This document shows, one piece after another, positions 15,308 through 25,977 of a stretch of DNA of 64,000 nucleotides. Where the stretch lies: contig NZ_CP045293.1 of assembly GCF_009363075.1 (NCBI RefSeq), positions 2,418,001 through 2,482,000 of the forward strand. Reading direction: 5' to 3'. The position numbers and the translations under genes were made by a program. How positions within the stretch are numbered: the stretch's first letter is position 1; each line of letters starts with the position of its first letter. The notes beneath the pieces were generated by a model. That model worked only from the letters and a program-made list of their open reading frames with translations. It was not told the DNA's origin and did not search any database. This stretch comes from Paenibacillus guangzhouensis. Lineage in GTDB: Bacteria; Bacillota; Bacilli; Paenibacillales; Paenibacillaceae.

Positions 15308-16207
15308 TCATCGCGTGGCTGCAGTAAGCGCTTCGACATAAGCTAGGCCGAGTTTGGACATGGACGTATTCCGATGGGCAATCCAGCCAACATTGATCGT
15401 CTCCTCACAATCTAGCGGCACGGGAATGATCTCGTTCCCGTTCAGATCTTTACTTAGTACCCCTGTCGAAATGGTATACCCATTCAGACCGATTAATAGA
15501 TTGAACAACGTCGCACGATCATTGACGCGAATACTCTTCTTATGCGACATGGTGCTTAGAATTTCTTCCGAGAAATGAAACGAATTGTATTCCCCCTGAT
15601 CAAACGACAAATACGGGTAGTGTTGAAGTTCATCAATTGTTACCATCGACTGCTTGGCAAGCGGATTCTTAATGCTGATAAAAATATGCGGCTTCGCGAC
15701 AAACAAACTATGAAACTCTAAATTGGCGCTTTTGAGCAGCTTATTGATGACTTTCCCATTAAACTCATTCACATATAAAATTCCGATTTCACTGCGCATG
15801 TTCTTGACGTCTTCGATAATCTCATACGTCTTCGTCTCGCGCAGCGCCAGCTCATATTCATCATGACCGTACTGCTCGACCAGACTTACGAAAGCATTGA
15901 CCGCAAAGGCATAGTGCTGTGTCGATACCGAGAAATGCTGCGGAGAAGGCTTCGCGTTCAAATATCGGCTCTCGAGCAGTTCCGCTTGTTCGACGACTTG
16001 CCTTGCGTAGCTAAGAAATTCTACCCCTTCTTTGGACAGCGAGATGCCTTTATTGGATCGATCAAAGATCGCAATCTGCAATTCTTCTTCCAAGTCTTTA
16101 ATCGCATTCGATAGACTGGGTTGAGAGATGAACAACCGCTTGGCTGCTTCATTGATAGAGCCGCGGTTAGCCACCTCGATTACATATTTCAACTGCTGTA
16201 GTGTCAA
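15308..16207 (-). CDS. LysR-family transcriptional regulator
   Basis: The 299-residue product has the N-terminal winged HTH of LysR proteins (LKYVIEVANRGSINEAAKRL, ISQPSLSNAIKDLEEELQIA, residues 6-48) followed by a periplasmic-binding-protein-like effector domain. The start is a TTG with GGGGGG upstream. The closest type is the CysB/GltC-like group, judged only from general shape. The next gene on the same strand, a phosphodiesterase-type lipoprotein, ends 70 bases upstream of it. The regulator therefore need not control that gene. Confidence 0.92.
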   Translation of the reverse strand: MTLQQLKYVIEVANRGSINEAAKRLFISQPSLSNAIKDLEEELQIAIFDRSNKGISLSKEGVEFLSYARQVVEQAELLESRYLNAKPSPQHFSVSTQHYAFAVNAFVSLVEQYGHDEYELALRETKTYEIIEDVKNMRSEIGILYVNEFNGKVINKLLKSANLEFHSLFVAKPHIFISIKNPLAKQSMVTIDELQHYPYLSFDQGEYNSFHFSEEILSTMSHKKSIRVNDRATLFNLLIGLNGYTISTGVLSKDLNGNEIIPVPLDCEETINVGWIAHRNTSMSKLGLAYVEALTAATR

Positions 16208-16276
16208 TCCGATTCCCCCCTTCTACTAGATCATAACTCGTTTCCCCTTGATTCGTATAGTTAGATGTTCGGCTAC

Positions 16277-17896
16277 CTACTTCATTTCCTGTGTGCTCAA
16301 TAACTGCAGCATAAACGGCTTTAAATCGATTATTCGCAAATGTTCAGGTTTCTTGTCCGTCCCGCAGATGATGAGCGGTACCAGCGATTCTTCATGACGA
16401 AGCGAACCATGTCCGCCTCCGCCTTTATGCGTCGGTGAGCTTCGATCAGCCAGTTCATAGCCCGGCTTCGCCCCAACGACAAGGAATTCGCCTGGATGGG
16501 AATGAAGCGCACCGCTCAATCGCATGAGTGCATCTGGGTATTGTCCATAATTCAAGGTATGGTGTTCCTGGTCTACTCGCAAGTCCAGCACATCCAAATC
16601 TCCTTCCACAGTCCATGGCTGCTGGTAGGGATCCATAAGATGTCCGTCAGCTGTATACCTTAATTCTTTGACTGTGCCGCCTTGCTTGACGATCATCCCC
16701 TGTGGTTCACGCCATGCAACATAATCGATGCGCGGATCAAGAGCGATCTCATCCGCCAAATTTCGGAGTGAATATCGCTGTTTGAGGTTATACACGTAGG
16801 CCATCGTCTCGTTTACGGCAAGCACAATCTCCGTATCATCCATTACAGACTTCCCCGGTTGCAGTACGCGGTGATGCCTTAAGAGATCTGGCAGTTCGAT
16901 AACCGGATGTTCGCTGGCAGGGAGAATTTGAGTCATACCGCTATCTCCCGCAATGATGATCACGGCTTGATCCAACATTTCTTTCGGAGAACCGAACGCT
17001 TGCAGCATAGAATGAAGTTGTTGATCTACAGCCTTGATCTCTTTTACATCCTTCATATTCGCTGGGCCCTTCTGATGCAGCTCATGGTCAATATCTGGCA
17101 AATATACGAATGAAAAATCGGGGAGTGCCTTGGTTCTGATCAGATAATTCAACGACTCGATTGCATACGCATTATTCATGCCCAGCCGGTGCAGTAGACT
17201 CTTAGACAACTTCGCTTTATCTTGTAACGGATCCGACAGAGCACCCAATGCCAAATATTCCGGACCAAAAACACTGATCTCTCCTGGGAGGGAGGTTAGG
17301 TCTTGAGCCCATGAAGGAATCGTTAGCTTGTGCATACTTCTCCCCCGATAGATCATCCCGTTAATGGATGCCGAACGTAATCCACGACTTGCTAACTCTT
17401 CGTAGAGGGTCGGTAGTCGCGGATTTAGATGCGAGCCATTCAGATGAACCAGGCCGTCCAATATCACCTTCTCCATCCCTTGCTTCATGATTTCCATCGG
17501 TCCGGTTCCATAGTTAATTAGCTTCTTGCTGTCCGTAGAAAACCATGTAAGTCCCGGCACGTGGTGTCCATTCGGATAACTTCCTGTAAGAAGTGAGCTG
17601 TCAATTGATACCGACATCGTCGGATAAGAACTCACCATATTCTTGTAATACTGACCTTGTTCAATCAGATATTGCAATGTCGGAAGCTCCTGGCGTTGTA
17701 TACCTTGATCAATGGCTTGTGCCATTAGCGAATCAACCAGGATAAAGATCACTTTCTTCGATGTATGCTGCTGCGCTGTATGTAAATGTACAAGATCTTG
17801 TTCGGTTGACTTCGGCTGCTCATGCAGCGGCCGACAGCCCCACATCATCAGTAGTAATAGCATAATCGTTAAACACGATGTTAGTCGTTTTCGCAT
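16277..17896 (-). CDS. exported alkaline-phosphatase-superfamily (phosphodiesterase-type) lipoprotein
   Basis: The 539-residue product starts MRKRLTSCLTIMLLLLMMWG and has a lipobox ending in GC near residue 21. The remainder is a type I phosphodiesterase/nucleotide pyrophosphatase fold. The metal-binding Asp is in VIFILVDSLMAQ near residue 52. The nucleophile is the Thr in SSYPTMSVSIDSSLLTGSYP near residue 93. Further metal ligands are PDIDHELH near 270 and IIAGDSGMTQ near 318, and the final His is in GGGGHGSLRHE near residue 500. It probably cleaves a phosphoester on the outer surface; the substrate is unknown. The start has GGGGG 6 bases upstream. Confidence 0.85.
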   Translation of the reverse strand: MRKRLTSCLTIMLLLLMMWGCRPLHEQPKSTEQDLVHLHTAQQHTSKKVIFILVDSLMAQAIDQGIQRQELPTLQYLIEQGQYYKNMVSSYPTMSVSIDSSLLTGSYPNGHHVPGLTWFSTDSKKLINYGTGPMEIMKQGMEKVILDGLVHLNGSHLNPRLPTLYEELASRGLRSASINGMIYRGRSMHKLTIPSWAQDLTSLPGEISVFGPEYLALGALSDPLQDKAKLSKSLLHRLGMNNAYAIESLNYLIRTKALPDFSFVYLPDIDHELHQKGPANMKDVKEIKAVDQQLHSMLQAFGSPKEMLDQAVIIIAGDSGMTQILPASEHPVIELPDLLRHHRVLQPGKSVMDDTEIVLAVNETMAYVYNLKQRYSLRNLADEIALDPRIDYVAWREPQGMIVKQGGTVKELRYTADGHLMDPYQQPWTVEGDLDVLDLRVDQEHHTLNYGQYPDALMRLSGALHSHPGEFLVVGAKPGYELADRSSPTHKGGGGHGSLRHEESLVPLIICGTDKKPEHLRIIDLKPFMLQLLSTQEMK

Positions 17897-17973
17897 GTTA
17901 TACCCCCTAGCCTATTCTTTATGGCATATTGTGTCAGCTTACGAACATCGTTATACATTTCACTCTCTTCATG

Positions 17974-18002
17974 AAAAAACCGCAACGCGATGCGCGCTGC
18001 GG
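17974..18002 (-). terminator. intrinsic terminator after the Gmad2 gene
   Basis: The minus strand carries CCGCAGCGCGCATCGCGTTG then CGG, followed by TTTTTT. Confidence 0.75.
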
Positions 18003-18012
18003 TAACGGTTAT

Positions 18013-19053
18013 TTATTTAATTGGCATTACCAGTTTATTCACTACTTTACCTGTGGCTTGATCGATTTCGAATAACTCGAACGTGAGCGGTTTATTCCCT
18101 TGCAACTTGTTCATCGGAATGCTTACTTGCTGCGAGAATGTTCCCCATTCCGGGCCGCCCATGGATGCTTTTCCATAGCCTTTGGCTAATGTCTTGCCGT
18201 CTTGCTTCACAGCATATTGGTACGTGCCTTCAAATACGCTTGCTTCACCTTTTACGGTAAAGGTAACGACAGGTGAAGAAGTTTCTACTTTACGGAATAC
18301 TTTATTTTCATTCGTTAGTTCGGCTTGTTTCATTTGGATCGTCTTCTTATTGACAATTTTGCCAGTTGCTTGGTCTACTTCGTATAGTTCTAAGAACATT
18401 GGCTTATTGCTTACTACCTTACTGCTTGGAATCGAGATTTGTTGCGTGAATGTACCCCATTCCGGTGCACCGAAGGATGCGGTTCCGAAGCCTTTCACGA
18501 GAACCTTGCTATCTTGTTTGACAGCATAATGATAGGTTCCTTCGTGCACTTGAGCTTCCCCTTTAACGCTGTAAGTTACCTTGGATTCCGAGAGCTTCAT
18601 GTTACGGAACACCTTATTTTTAGCAGATTTATCGGACTTATTCAGCGGAACCGTAATGTTATTTACTTGTTTGCCCGTTGCGGAATCGATTTCGTACATT
18701 TCAGCGGTTAAGCCTTTGTTACCTGCTAACTTATTGCTGGAAATGGAGATCTGTTGGTTGATCTTCCCCCATTCTGGTGCACCCATGGATGCTGTCCCGA
18801 AGCCTTTCGCAAGAATCTTTCCATTCTGCTTCAACGTGTAATGATATGTGCCTTCATGGACTTGTGCATCACCTTTAATCGTGTATGTGACGGTGGACTC
18901 AGACAATTTGACGTTGCGGAACGTTTGCTCCTTCACCTGCTGCTGCATGAGATCAGTAGGCTGCTGTGCCCAAATGGTGCCCACAGAACCTGCGATTGCT
19001 GTACCTGCTAATAGTGTTGCTGCTGTAAATAATGCAATGGTTTGTTTTTTCAT
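18013..19053 (-). CDS. exported protein with three tandem Gmad2-like Ig domains
   Basis: The 346-residue product has a signal peptide (MKKQTIALFTAATLLAGTAI, cleavage near residue 30). Three consecutive repeats of about 98 residues follow, starting near residues 45, 150 and 250. Each repeat carries FRNVKLSESTVTYTIKGDAQ-type, VHEGTYHY and GTASMGAPEWG segments. This is the pattern of the Gmad2 immunoglobulin-like domain found in spore-germination and cell-envelope proteins. No catalytic domain is present, so a structural or binding role on the surface is likely. The repeats are very alike at DNA level, implying recent duplication. Confidence 0.78.
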   Translation of the reverse strand: MKKQTIALFTAATLLAGTAIAGSVGTIWAQQPTDLMQQQVKEQTFRNVKLSESTVTYTIKGDAQVHEGTYHYTLKQNGKILAKGFGTASMGAPEWGKINQQISISSNKLAGNKGLTAEMYEIDSATGKQVNNITVPLNKSDKSAKNKVFRNMKLSESKVTYSVKGEAQVHEGTYHYAVKQDSKVLVKGFGTASFGAPEWGTFTQQISIPSSKVVSNKPMFLELYEVDQATGKIVNKKTIQMKQAELTNENKVFRKVETSSPVVTFTVKGEASVFEGTYQYAVKQDGKTLAKGYGKASMGGPEWGTFSQQVSIPMNKLQGNKPLTFELFEIDQATGKVVNKLVMPIK

Positions 19054-19181
19054 AACGATATAGTCTCCCTTGTGAGTAAATGTTGTGTGTCATTTTGTTG
19101 TAGCTTCATGAAGTTTACATGCGTTAGACGGCGGTTGTGCAGAAAAAGTCTCAACGAGATATAGGTAATAATTCCCTACAC

Positions 19182-19219
19182 AAAATAAAGACACCTCCAC
19201 CCCTTCATGGGTAGAGATG
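19182..19219 (-). terminator. intrinsic terminator after the GH95 gene
   Basis: On the minus strand CATCTCTACCC-ATGAA-GGGGTGGAGGTG forms a stem followed by CTTTATTTT. Confidence 0.7.
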
Positions 19220-19262
19220 TCATAAAATGATGGATACGCTACATCACATTATTACGCCGAAA

Positions 19263-22200
19263 TTACGTCAAAATCTTGCCTGCAACCGTCGCGAGGTCGG
19301 TAATATCAATTTTACCGTCACCATTCATATCGGCCCGTTTCGCTTGCTGCCAATCTGGACTGCTCGTATTCTTCCCATAGTGGGAAGCAACAATTGCAAG
19401 ATCGCCAATCGTCACTTTGCCATCGCCGTTGACATCTGGTGATTGCTCTGGATTAACGGTCGGCATTACCTCGATCTCTGTCTCGGAAGCGGTAGCCTCC
19501 ACCTCACTCCCCTGGTCGTCTGCAAGGATCGCATTCGAGACAGTTAACTTCCCTTTCTCTGTTTCCGTGACTTCCTTCGCCTTGAACGTTAGCTCGATGA
19601 CCTTGGTGGTGTTCGTAATGCCATGATCAGCGCCTTGGCTTGCAATGATTAGTCGGAGCGTTCCAGCCGGTTCTTGCTTCGCTTCCACGACACTCACCCC
19701 ATCAACCAAGGATGCATGGCTCACGAATTCGAAGCGATCAGCATCATATTGAAGCCGCATATCTTGAGCGTAGACGGACTGGCTAACGCGATCGAGTCCT
19801 AATTGTACATTGAACGTTTTCCCTGACTGGATTTCTGTCGGACCGTTCAATGTCGTTGCTGGACTCGTGACTTTTGGGAACGGTATATATTCAAATGCAT
19901 CAATCATTGCAATCGTATCGAGGGAAGATGTATTTTTTACCCCTTTGACGACAATTTTGATTGTATGCGTTCCTCGTGCTAACCCTGATTTTTGGAACAG
20001 GATCTGTTGTTTGTTCGTTGAAGGCGCATATCCATCCGTGTCCTCAGCCACACGTTCCCCATCAAGATACACGTCGAACTTCCCGTGGTTACGTTGTATG
20101 GCGCTAATGAATTTAATCTCTGATCCTTCGAAAGTCAAAGAAGCCGATGCATTCGCTGCATTGCTGTATGTTTCAGTTCCTTGATAATCGCCGCCATCCT
20201 CATAGTGGTTCCATGTGCCGGTATACACGATGTGTGGATCTCGATCATCGACCTTAATCGGCTTCACAGGCTCCTCAGGTAATTTCGTATTGATCACGAT
20301 CCGGTATTGTTCCCCTGCAGTTGTCGCAAATTGAATCGTATCTTGATTAGCGGTATGTGTAATTGTCTTGCCATCACGGACACGCATAACCTTAATCACC
20401 TCATGCTGCGTAAAGGCCTTGTTCCGGATCTTCGCAGGATTGCCTTGCTTAGACGTAATGACAGCACCTGTTAACGTCGATGCTTGCCAATTCATCGTCA
20501 CATCGAAAGCTCCTCTTGCGACCAGACCTTTTACGCTTCCTTTCGCCCATGCGTCAGGCAATGCCGGTAAAAGATCGATGCGGTCCGTATGACTCTGAAG
20601 CAGCATCTCCGCGATGCCGGACGTCGCGCCAAAGTTGCCGTCAATCTGGAACGGTGGATGCGTATCGAATAAATTGTCGAGCGTGCTGCCTTTCAATTGC
20701 TCCCCTAACAGCTTGTGAGCTCGGTTGCCGTCCAGCAGTCGTGCCCATAAGTTGATCTTATTCGCTTTACTCCAACCGGTTCCGCCATCCCCGCGAGCGT
20801 TCAGCGTTACTCGCGCCGCCGCGAACAAATCCGGGGTATCTACGTTATTGATCAATGTCCCTGGATAGAGTCCGACTAAATTCGAGATATGGCGATGCTG
20901 GTTGTTCGGATCGTCGATATCATTTTTCCACTCTTGCACTTGACCCCAACGGCCGATTTTCGGCATCGACAGCTTGCTGCGCATCGTGCTGACCTGTGCA
21001 CGAAGATCTTGATCCACGCCAAGCGTCTCACTGGCTTTCATGAATTGTGTGAACAGCTCCCAGACTAATTCTTGATCATAAGCTACGCCAATTCCGACAT
21101 CGCCTTGCTCTGGCGAATACGATGGGGACGACACCAGGGTTCCGTCCGTATCTTCCACGAGATACTGTACCCAGAACTGCGTTGCTTCCTTAATGATGTC
21201 GTAGATCTTGTCGCGCAGCAGGTCTTTGTCACCGCTAAATGCGTAATGATCCCATGCTTGCTGCACCATAAACGCGTTCGCTGCTGGCGACCATCCCCAG
21301 TAGAAATCGGATCCTGGCGCCGTGTAACCGAACGGATTGTTAACCGTATGAATGACCCAACCTTCGCCTTGAATGCCATGATGTCTCTTCGCTGTCTCCC
21401 GTCCCGGCTCACGTAAAGAATCGATGTAATCGATATAAGGAATATCCGTCTCCGCAAGATTGACCACCTCGGACGGCCAATAGTTCATTTGTACATTGAT
21501 ATTGGTATGATAATCACTATTCCAAGGCGGATTATTGACTTGATTCCATATCCCTTGCAGATTCGCTGGGAGAGCTCCTTCCCGTGAGGAAGCAATTAAC
21601 AAGTACCGTCCGTATTGAAAGAACATTGCTTCAAGTTGACGCTTCTCTGCGTCGGTTGCGTTAGTCTTATATTTCGCCAAGAGTTCATTCGTTGGAAGCG
21701 GTGACACCTCCCCACCTAGATCAAGCGACACACGTTCGAACAGATTCGTATAGTCCGCGACATGCGCAGCTCTTAGCTGCTGATATGTTTTCGCCGTCGC
21801 CTGATTCATATAGGCTTGAACGATTTCCTTCGGCGTTTTATCTCCGCGGTAGGTTGGATACTTATTCGCATAATTCGTTGCAGCTGATAACAGAATCGTG
21901 ACAGCGCTTGTATTGCTAACCGATAGTTTGCCCGCATTCGCTGTGACGGTGCCCCCTTCGTTCAATACCTTCAGCTGTGACTCGTACGCCATTTTATTGC
22001 TGGGGACAAGCCCGCTTAACACCAGGGTGTTGCTTCCTTCTGTCACAACCGAATTCGAAGGCTGTGCGCCAGTAACTCGTACATCAAAGTTTAATGGCGA
22101 TTGATTCTCTGTCGTAACGCGCATGACCATCACTTTATCCGGATAACTTACGAAAAATTCACGATGATAACGCACGCCATCGCGCGTATAGGCGACTTTC

Positions 22201-23174
22201 GCCGTGCCATCAACGAGATTCAGCTCCCGCCGATAGTCCGTCACTAGTTTGTTCTCTCCTGCCGGGCCAGCAAAGCTCACCTCCGACATTTGAATCTGCG
22301 TACCGCCCTTGCTAACTAGATCAAACTTGAAGAACTTATACGCCGTCTGATTGTTGAACGTATAGGATTTCTTCATCTTCCGTGAAGCGAATTCCTCATT
22401 CGACCGCGTGTCGAGCATGGTCCATTGCTGTCCATCATTGGAGCCTTTGAGCGTCCAATACTTCGGATCGCGAGCAGGCACATCATTAGCAGAGGTGAAG
22501 GAATACCCGGTAATCACTCTCGGTTCGCTATATTCCCATTGCAACCAAAATGGCGGGGAACCGTCGCCTGAATACCATTTGGTATCCACCGACCCGTCCA
22601 TCAGGTTCTCGACGCCTTCACCATAGGGCTTCTGGTCTGAGCTAGCTGTTAATTTGTAAGTAGCCTGCTTATCGAAGTCCAGATAGACATCCCCAAAGGC
22701 TTGATAAGCGCCAAAAGCAGAATCGTTCGCGCCCATGTCGCCTGTAATTTTGCCAAGTAGAGCCTTAGCTTCATTGATCTTTCCGCTCTTGAGCAATTGT
22801 CTGATTGTATCAACGTGAACCTGCGCGCCATCTTTAATCCCATATTGATAATTCGGATCCGAGCCAGGCCCGCCGCTCCATAATGTCTTCTCATTAAATT
22901 GAATGTGCTCTTGCTCTACCCCGCCGAACACCATGCCACCCAAATGTCCATTACCGATCGGAAGGGCCTGCGTCTCCCACTGCGTGGCGGGTTTGTTATA
23001 CCAGAGCGATAAGTTATCATTGACGGTTGCTGCAGCAGCAGATGCATAAGCCTTCGAGCCTCGTCCCTCAGCGTCGGGATGGATCCAGCTCGTAAGTACC
23101 GAATACATCATGACCAAAGATAATACGGCCGCAATTCTTGCGATACGCTTTGTTGCATGAATGTGTATACTCAT
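19263..23174 (-). CDS. secreted GH95 alpha-L-fucosidase with F5/8-type, cohesin-like and dockerin modules
   Basis: The 1303-residue product begins with a signal peptide (cleavage near residue 45). The GH95 N-terminal domain starts at [20 protein letters not shown] (residue 54). It is interrupted near residues 175-310 by a discoidin-like carbohydrate-binding insert ([20 protein letters not shown]). The (alpha/alpha)6 core includes [34 protein letters not shown] and [15 protein letters not shown]. Then come a second binding module ([20 protein letters not shown]), a cohesin-like beta domain (about 1110-1240) and a C-terminal dockerin with two Ca-binding repeats ([14 protein letters not shown] and [14 protein letters not shown]). 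GH95 enzymes remove alpha-1,2-fucose from host glycans or plant polysaccharides. Confidence 0.93.
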   Translation of the reverse strand: MSIHIHATKRIARIAAVLSLVMMYSVLTSWIHPDAEGRGSKAYASAAAATVNDNLSLWYNKPATQWETQALPIGNGHLGGMVFGGVEQEHIQFNEKTLWSGGPGSDPNYQYGIKDGAQVHVDTIRQLLKSGKINEAKALLGKITGDMGANDSAFGAYQAFGDVYLDFDKQATYKLTASSDQKPYGEGVENLMDGSVDTKWYSGDGSPPFWLQWEYSEPRVITGYSFTSANDVPARDPKYWTLKGSNDGQQWTMLDTRSNEEFASRKMKKSYTFNNQTAYKFFKFDLVSKGGTQIQMSEVSFAGPAGENKLVTDYRRELNLVDGTAKVAYTRDGVRYHREFFVSYPDKVMVMRVTTENQSPLNFDVRVTGAQPSNSVVTEGSNTLVLSGLVPSNKMAYESQLKVLNEGGTVTANAGKLSVSNTSAVTILLSAATNYANKYPTYRGDKTPKEIVQAYMNQATAKTYQQLRAAHVADYTNLFERVSLDLGGEVSPLPTNELLAKYKTNATDAEKRQLEAMFFQYGRYLLIASSREGALPANLQGIWNQVNNPPWNSDYHTNINVQMNYWPSEVVNLAETDIPYIDYIDSLREPGRETAKRHHGIQGEGWVIHTVNNPFGYTAPGSDFYWGWSPAANAFMVQQAWDHYAFSGDKDLLRDKIYDIIKEATQFWVQYLVEDTDGTLVSSPSYSPEQGDVGIGVAYDQELVWELFTQFMKASETLGVDQDLRAQVSTMRSKLSMPKIGRWGQVQEWKNDIDDPNNQHRHISNLVGLYPGTLINNVDTPDLFAAARVTLNARGDGGTGWSKANKINLWARLLDGNRAHKLLGEQLKGSTLDNLFDTHPPFQIDGNFGATSGIAEMLLQSHTDRIDLLPALPDAWAKGSVKGLVARGAFDVTMNWQASTLTGAVITSKQGNPAKIRNKAFTQHEVIKVMRVRDGKTITHTANQDTIQFATTAGEQYRIVINTKLPEEPVKPIKVDDRDPHIVYTGTWNHYEDGGDYQGTETYSNAANASASLTFEGSEIKFISAIQRNHGKFDVYLDGERVAEDTDGYAPSTNKQQILFQKSGLARGTHTIKIVVKGVKNTSSLDTIAMIDAFEYIPFPKVTSPATTLNGPTEIQSGKTFNVQLGLDRVSQSVYAQDMRLQYDADRFEFVSHASLVDGVSVVEAKQEPAGTLRLIIASQGADHGITNTTKVIELTFKAKEVTETEKGKLTVSNAILADDQGSEVEATASETEIEVMPTVNPEQSPDVNGDGKVTIGDLAIVASHYGKNTSSPDWQQAKRADMNGDGKIDITDLATVAGKILT

Positions 23175-23385
23175 TTCATCGATACTCCTTTATTGTTCAT
23201 CTCTCTGCCTTATTCGTCGTGTCGATACCTTATTTCATGTTCAGGGGTTCCATTCTTCGTATGTACGGTGTCGCATCACCTCCTGCAATCCTCAGTTTGT
23301 TTTCATTATAAGTGCTCAAAATAGCAATAAAAATAGATTTTTCTCCTCTGAAAGATTGAAAAAATTACGTTCTGATATCACGCAA

Positions 23386-23418
23386 TAAAATACCGCAACC
23401 CCCATGAGGGGACTGCGG
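23386..23418 (-). terminator. intrinsic terminator after the anti-sigma gene
   Basis: The minus strand has CCGCAGTCCCC-TCAT-GGGGGTTGCGG followed by TATTTTATT. Confidence 0.75.
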
Positions 23419-23436
23419 CTTTGTTACGTCAACTTC

Positions 23437-24288
23437 TTATTCCGGACTTGCATTGCTCATCCAATGATCCACGTGCAGCGGTTCGAAATAATCTTCCCGC
23501 TCCGACAGCTGCTTGAGGAGCGCCTCGGCTTCCTCTCGTGTGTTGAATCCGCCCATCGCCAAAATGAATTTGCCTTGCTTCGTCTTTATAATGCTGCTAT
23601 CATCGGCCGAATACTGTTCCTCCAATATGGCGATCGATTCACCCTGCTCCATCGCTTGGCTGCGCACATAATAAACTTCATGCGGCTTCTTCGCTTCCGT
23701 TGCGCCGAACAATTTCAACTGAATATATCCTGGCTGCTGATACTCCGACACGGAATAATCGATGTTCTCTTTTAACTCAACGACGAATCGGAAGGCCGAA
23801 TCATCCAGAATGATATTGTTGTAGACGTCCTTCACATTCGATAAGGCGCGCATATCCTTCTCCAGTTTCTCGTAATCCAGGTTACGCACCCCATAGAAAG
23901 AGAAGATCAAGCGGTTCGGCGCGGTTTTGTAATCCACCGTATAGGCAGGGGCCGTCGATGTCTGTTCTCCGTTCAACGAAAAATTAATGTTCAATTTGTT
24001 CTCTTCGACGTTTGTCGTAATGGAGACATTATCTGTACGTTGTCCGCCGCTGCCAATCTGCAGCACCTTCACGATCGAACCAATGACAGGAACATCGGAT
24101 AGAGCCATCGCAACATTCGGCACATTTACCGTGATCATGATCGCCGCGGCACATGCCGCAGCCAAAGAAGATCTCCGCACCACGTTTCTTCTACGTTTCT
24201 CCATTCTCCCACGCAGCTGTGCCTGTTGAATCACTTCGGAAAGACGAGCCGGGATCTCGATATTGTCGTAGCGTTCCTTCCCTGTCAT
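23437..24288 (-). CDS. putative anti-sigma factor (membrane anchored)
   Basis: The 283-residue product has a cytoplasmic N-terminus of about 37 residues, one membrane segment (SLAAACAAAIMITVNVPNVA, about 42-61) and a large external domain. The external part has a beta-rich DUF4179-like section and a C-terminal stretch (GKFILAMGGFNTREEAEALL) that resembles a SPOR-type domain. Its start ATG overlaps the stop of the ECF sigma gene (ATGA), indicating co-translation. It probably binds and inhibits that sigma factor until an envelope signal is received; the signal is unknown. Confidence 0.72.
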   Translation of the reverse strand: MTGKERYDNIEIPARLSEVIQQAQLRGRMEKRRRNVVRRSSLAAACAAAIMITVNVPNVAMALSDVPVIGSIVKVLQIGSGGQRTDNVSITTNVEENKLNINFSLNGEQTSTAPAYTVDYKTAPNRLIFSFYGVRNLDYEKLEKDMRALSNVKDVYNNIILDDSAFRFVVELKENIDYSVSEYQQPGYIQLKLFGATEAKKPHEVYYVRSQAMEQGESIAILEEQYSADDSSIIKTKQGKFILAMGGFNTREEAEALLKQLSEREDYFEPLHVDHWMSNASPE

Positions 24289-24791
24289 AGCGCATCTACC
24301 TCTTTTCTAATCAGACTTTTCTTAAGTTTTTCTATAATCCGGTAAAATTTCGTCTTCACTGTGTTTTCCGGCATCGATAAGACATCAGCCATATCTTTAA
24401 ATCGCTGATCTTCGAAAATTTTGAGAATAATGATGGCCCGATCTTCGGGATCCAGCTGATCAAGCGCATCATATAAATCCATCTTCTCTTCGAGTGATAC
24501 TGCACTTTCTTTTGCTGCAACTTCAACCTGGTTATCTTCGAGATAGGTTACTTTCTTCTTCCGCCTGATATGATCCAATGCACAGTTGATGACTATCCGT
24601 CCCATCCAGCTCTCGAAATATTCGGGACTCTTCATTCGCTTATAAGCTAAAAATGCCTTGTAAGTCGCTTCCGATACGATATCCAGCGCTTCCTGCTCAT
24701 TCTTTACATAGCAGTAAGCAAATCGATACATTTTCTCTTTACAGGCTTCTATACGTTCACCGAACTCTTGTTCAGTTAGTCTCGTATTCAC
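24285..24791 (-). CDS. ECF-type RNA polymerase sigma factor
   Basis: A GTG at 24791 is chosen because GAGGTG lies 6 bases upstream; an ATG further up has no RBS. The product has about 168 residues. Sigma region 2 appears as AYCYVKNEQEALDIVSEATY and WMGRIVINCALDHIRRKKK, and region 4 as DPEDRAIIILKIFEDQRFKD followed by MADVLSMPENTVKTKFYR. It has no region 1 or 3, as usual for the sigma-70 ECF group (SigV/SigW/SigM-like). Its partner anti-sigma gene overlaps it by 4 bases. Confidence 0.93.
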   Translation of the reverse strand: MNTRLTEQEFGERIEACKEKMYRFAYCYVKNEQEALDIVSEATYKAFLAYKRMKSPEYFESWMGRIVINCALDHIRRKKKVTYLEDNQVEVAAKESAVSLEEKMDLYDALDQLDPEDRAIIILKIFEDQRFKDMADVLSMPENTVKTKFYRIIEKLKKSLIRKEVDAL

Positions 24792-24911
24792 ATGGTTCAC
24801 CTCTTTAATGACGTTAGCACACATATGACTGACAGAGATGTGAAATAGTTTCAAATCATCTAAAATAAGATCCGCTTCTCTCTATTCTTGCCCTAATAGT
24901 GGGAATAAATG

Positions 24912-24948
24912 AAAAAACCGATCCGCGGATGAATCCAACGAATCGGTC
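24912..24948 (-). terminator. intrinsic terminator after the DUF2268 gene
   Basis: CCGATTCG...CGGATCGG stem on the minus strand with TTTTTTC following, immediately after the stop codon. Confidence 0.7.
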
Positions 24949-24953
24949 GTATC

Positions 24954-25850
24954 TTATCGAAAAACACGGCTTCCTTCCATAATCTCCTGAGCAGATAAAA
25001 TCGTTGCATCATAGATCGAGGCTTTCGTATTTCTCAGAAAAGCTTGTACAACATGATATCCTACCGCATACCCTGCCGCATAAGACACGCCAACAGGCTG
25101 GTATCCTTGTTGTCTTGCAATATCGTCCCCGAACATATAACTGCTAACTTCGGCGAACCCTTTGATATCCCGCGCTTCTTGCATCACAGCAATCGAGTAT
25201 TCGAGATCTTCTGAATCCATTGAAGTCACCCATGGCCCTAGACTTTCCTCGCCATACAGCGCACTTGCGAAGGAATCGGCTAATCCCTCAATGATCATAT
25301 ATTCGGCCAACGTCACATTGCCATGATCCCAATCAAAATAAGAAAATCGAATATTATGATGAAACTCATGTGCAATAATGGCTGGAATTCTCGGAATGTT
25401 GTACGTATTCGGGTATATTATCAGTTGAATATAGCCTGGAATCCCTCCAAAACCTGTGTAGCCTTTCGTGTAAGCGAGCTTGTTCGGATCTGCAAGATAC
25501 GTCCCTAAGCGCAGCGAATCTGCCTTAACCTGCAACCCAGCTTGTCCCATACATGCGATGCAATACAGTAGGGTCTCCTTAGCCGTCGACAGTATATCGA
25601 TCTGCTTCAACTGATCAAGACCCCTCTGACCTAAATCTGTGTCATGCATGTTGAGGTACCCAAGCATTGTCGCAGCCATCACGACTTCGTAACCTCCAGC
25701 TTGATTCGCCTTCATCGGCACGTTAATGATCCGCCACATCGGTTCGAATGGCTTCATCATCGTATAACGAAAGTAATCTTCTCTCATTTCGTGCGGCAAT
25801 TCGAACAATGATTCATAATCTTCAATGGTGTTCTCAATATAGAGTTTCAA
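24954..25850 (-). CDS. DUF2268-family putative zinc metalloprotease
   Basis: The 298-residue product has no signal peptide. AHEFHHNIRF near residues 165-174 is a gluzincin-type HExxH motif. IIEGLADSFASALYGEE near residue 190 supplies the third ligand (Glu) expected in DUF2268 proteins. Its start is a TTG with GGAGGGG upstream. In Bacillus relatives such as YjaZ the family is poorly characterised. The gene follows glnS on the same strand after a terminator, so it is probably its own unit. Confidence 0.82.
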   Translation of the reverse strand: MKLYIENTIEDYESLFELPHEMREDYFRYTMMKPFEPMWRIINVPMKANQAGGYEVVMAATMLGYLNMHDTDLGQRGLDQLKQIDILSTAKETLLYCIACMGQAGLQVKADSLRLGTYLADPNKLAYTKGYTGFGGIPGYIQLIIYPNTYNIPRIPAIIAHEFHHNIRFSYFDWDHGNVTLAEYMIIEGLADSFASALYGEESLGPWVTSMDSEDLEYSIAVMQEARDIKGFAEVSSYMFGDDIARQQGYQPVGVSYAAGYAVGYHVVQAFLRNTKASIYDATILSAQEIMEGSRVFR

Positions 25851-25919
25851 GCTCCATCCCCTCCAATAAGGTCAAGATACAGTATGACGTAACGACAAGG
25901 TCAATACCTTGTTTTCTAC

Positions 25920-25943
25920 AAAAAAACCGCCCTAGAAGGGCGG
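25920..25943 (-). terminator. intrinsic terminator after glnS
   Basis: GCCGCCCTTCTAGGGCGG followed by TTTTTTT on the minus strand. Confidence 0.85.
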
Positions 25944-25977
25944 CTGCTTCATGCCTTGCAACATATTTGAATCGGTC

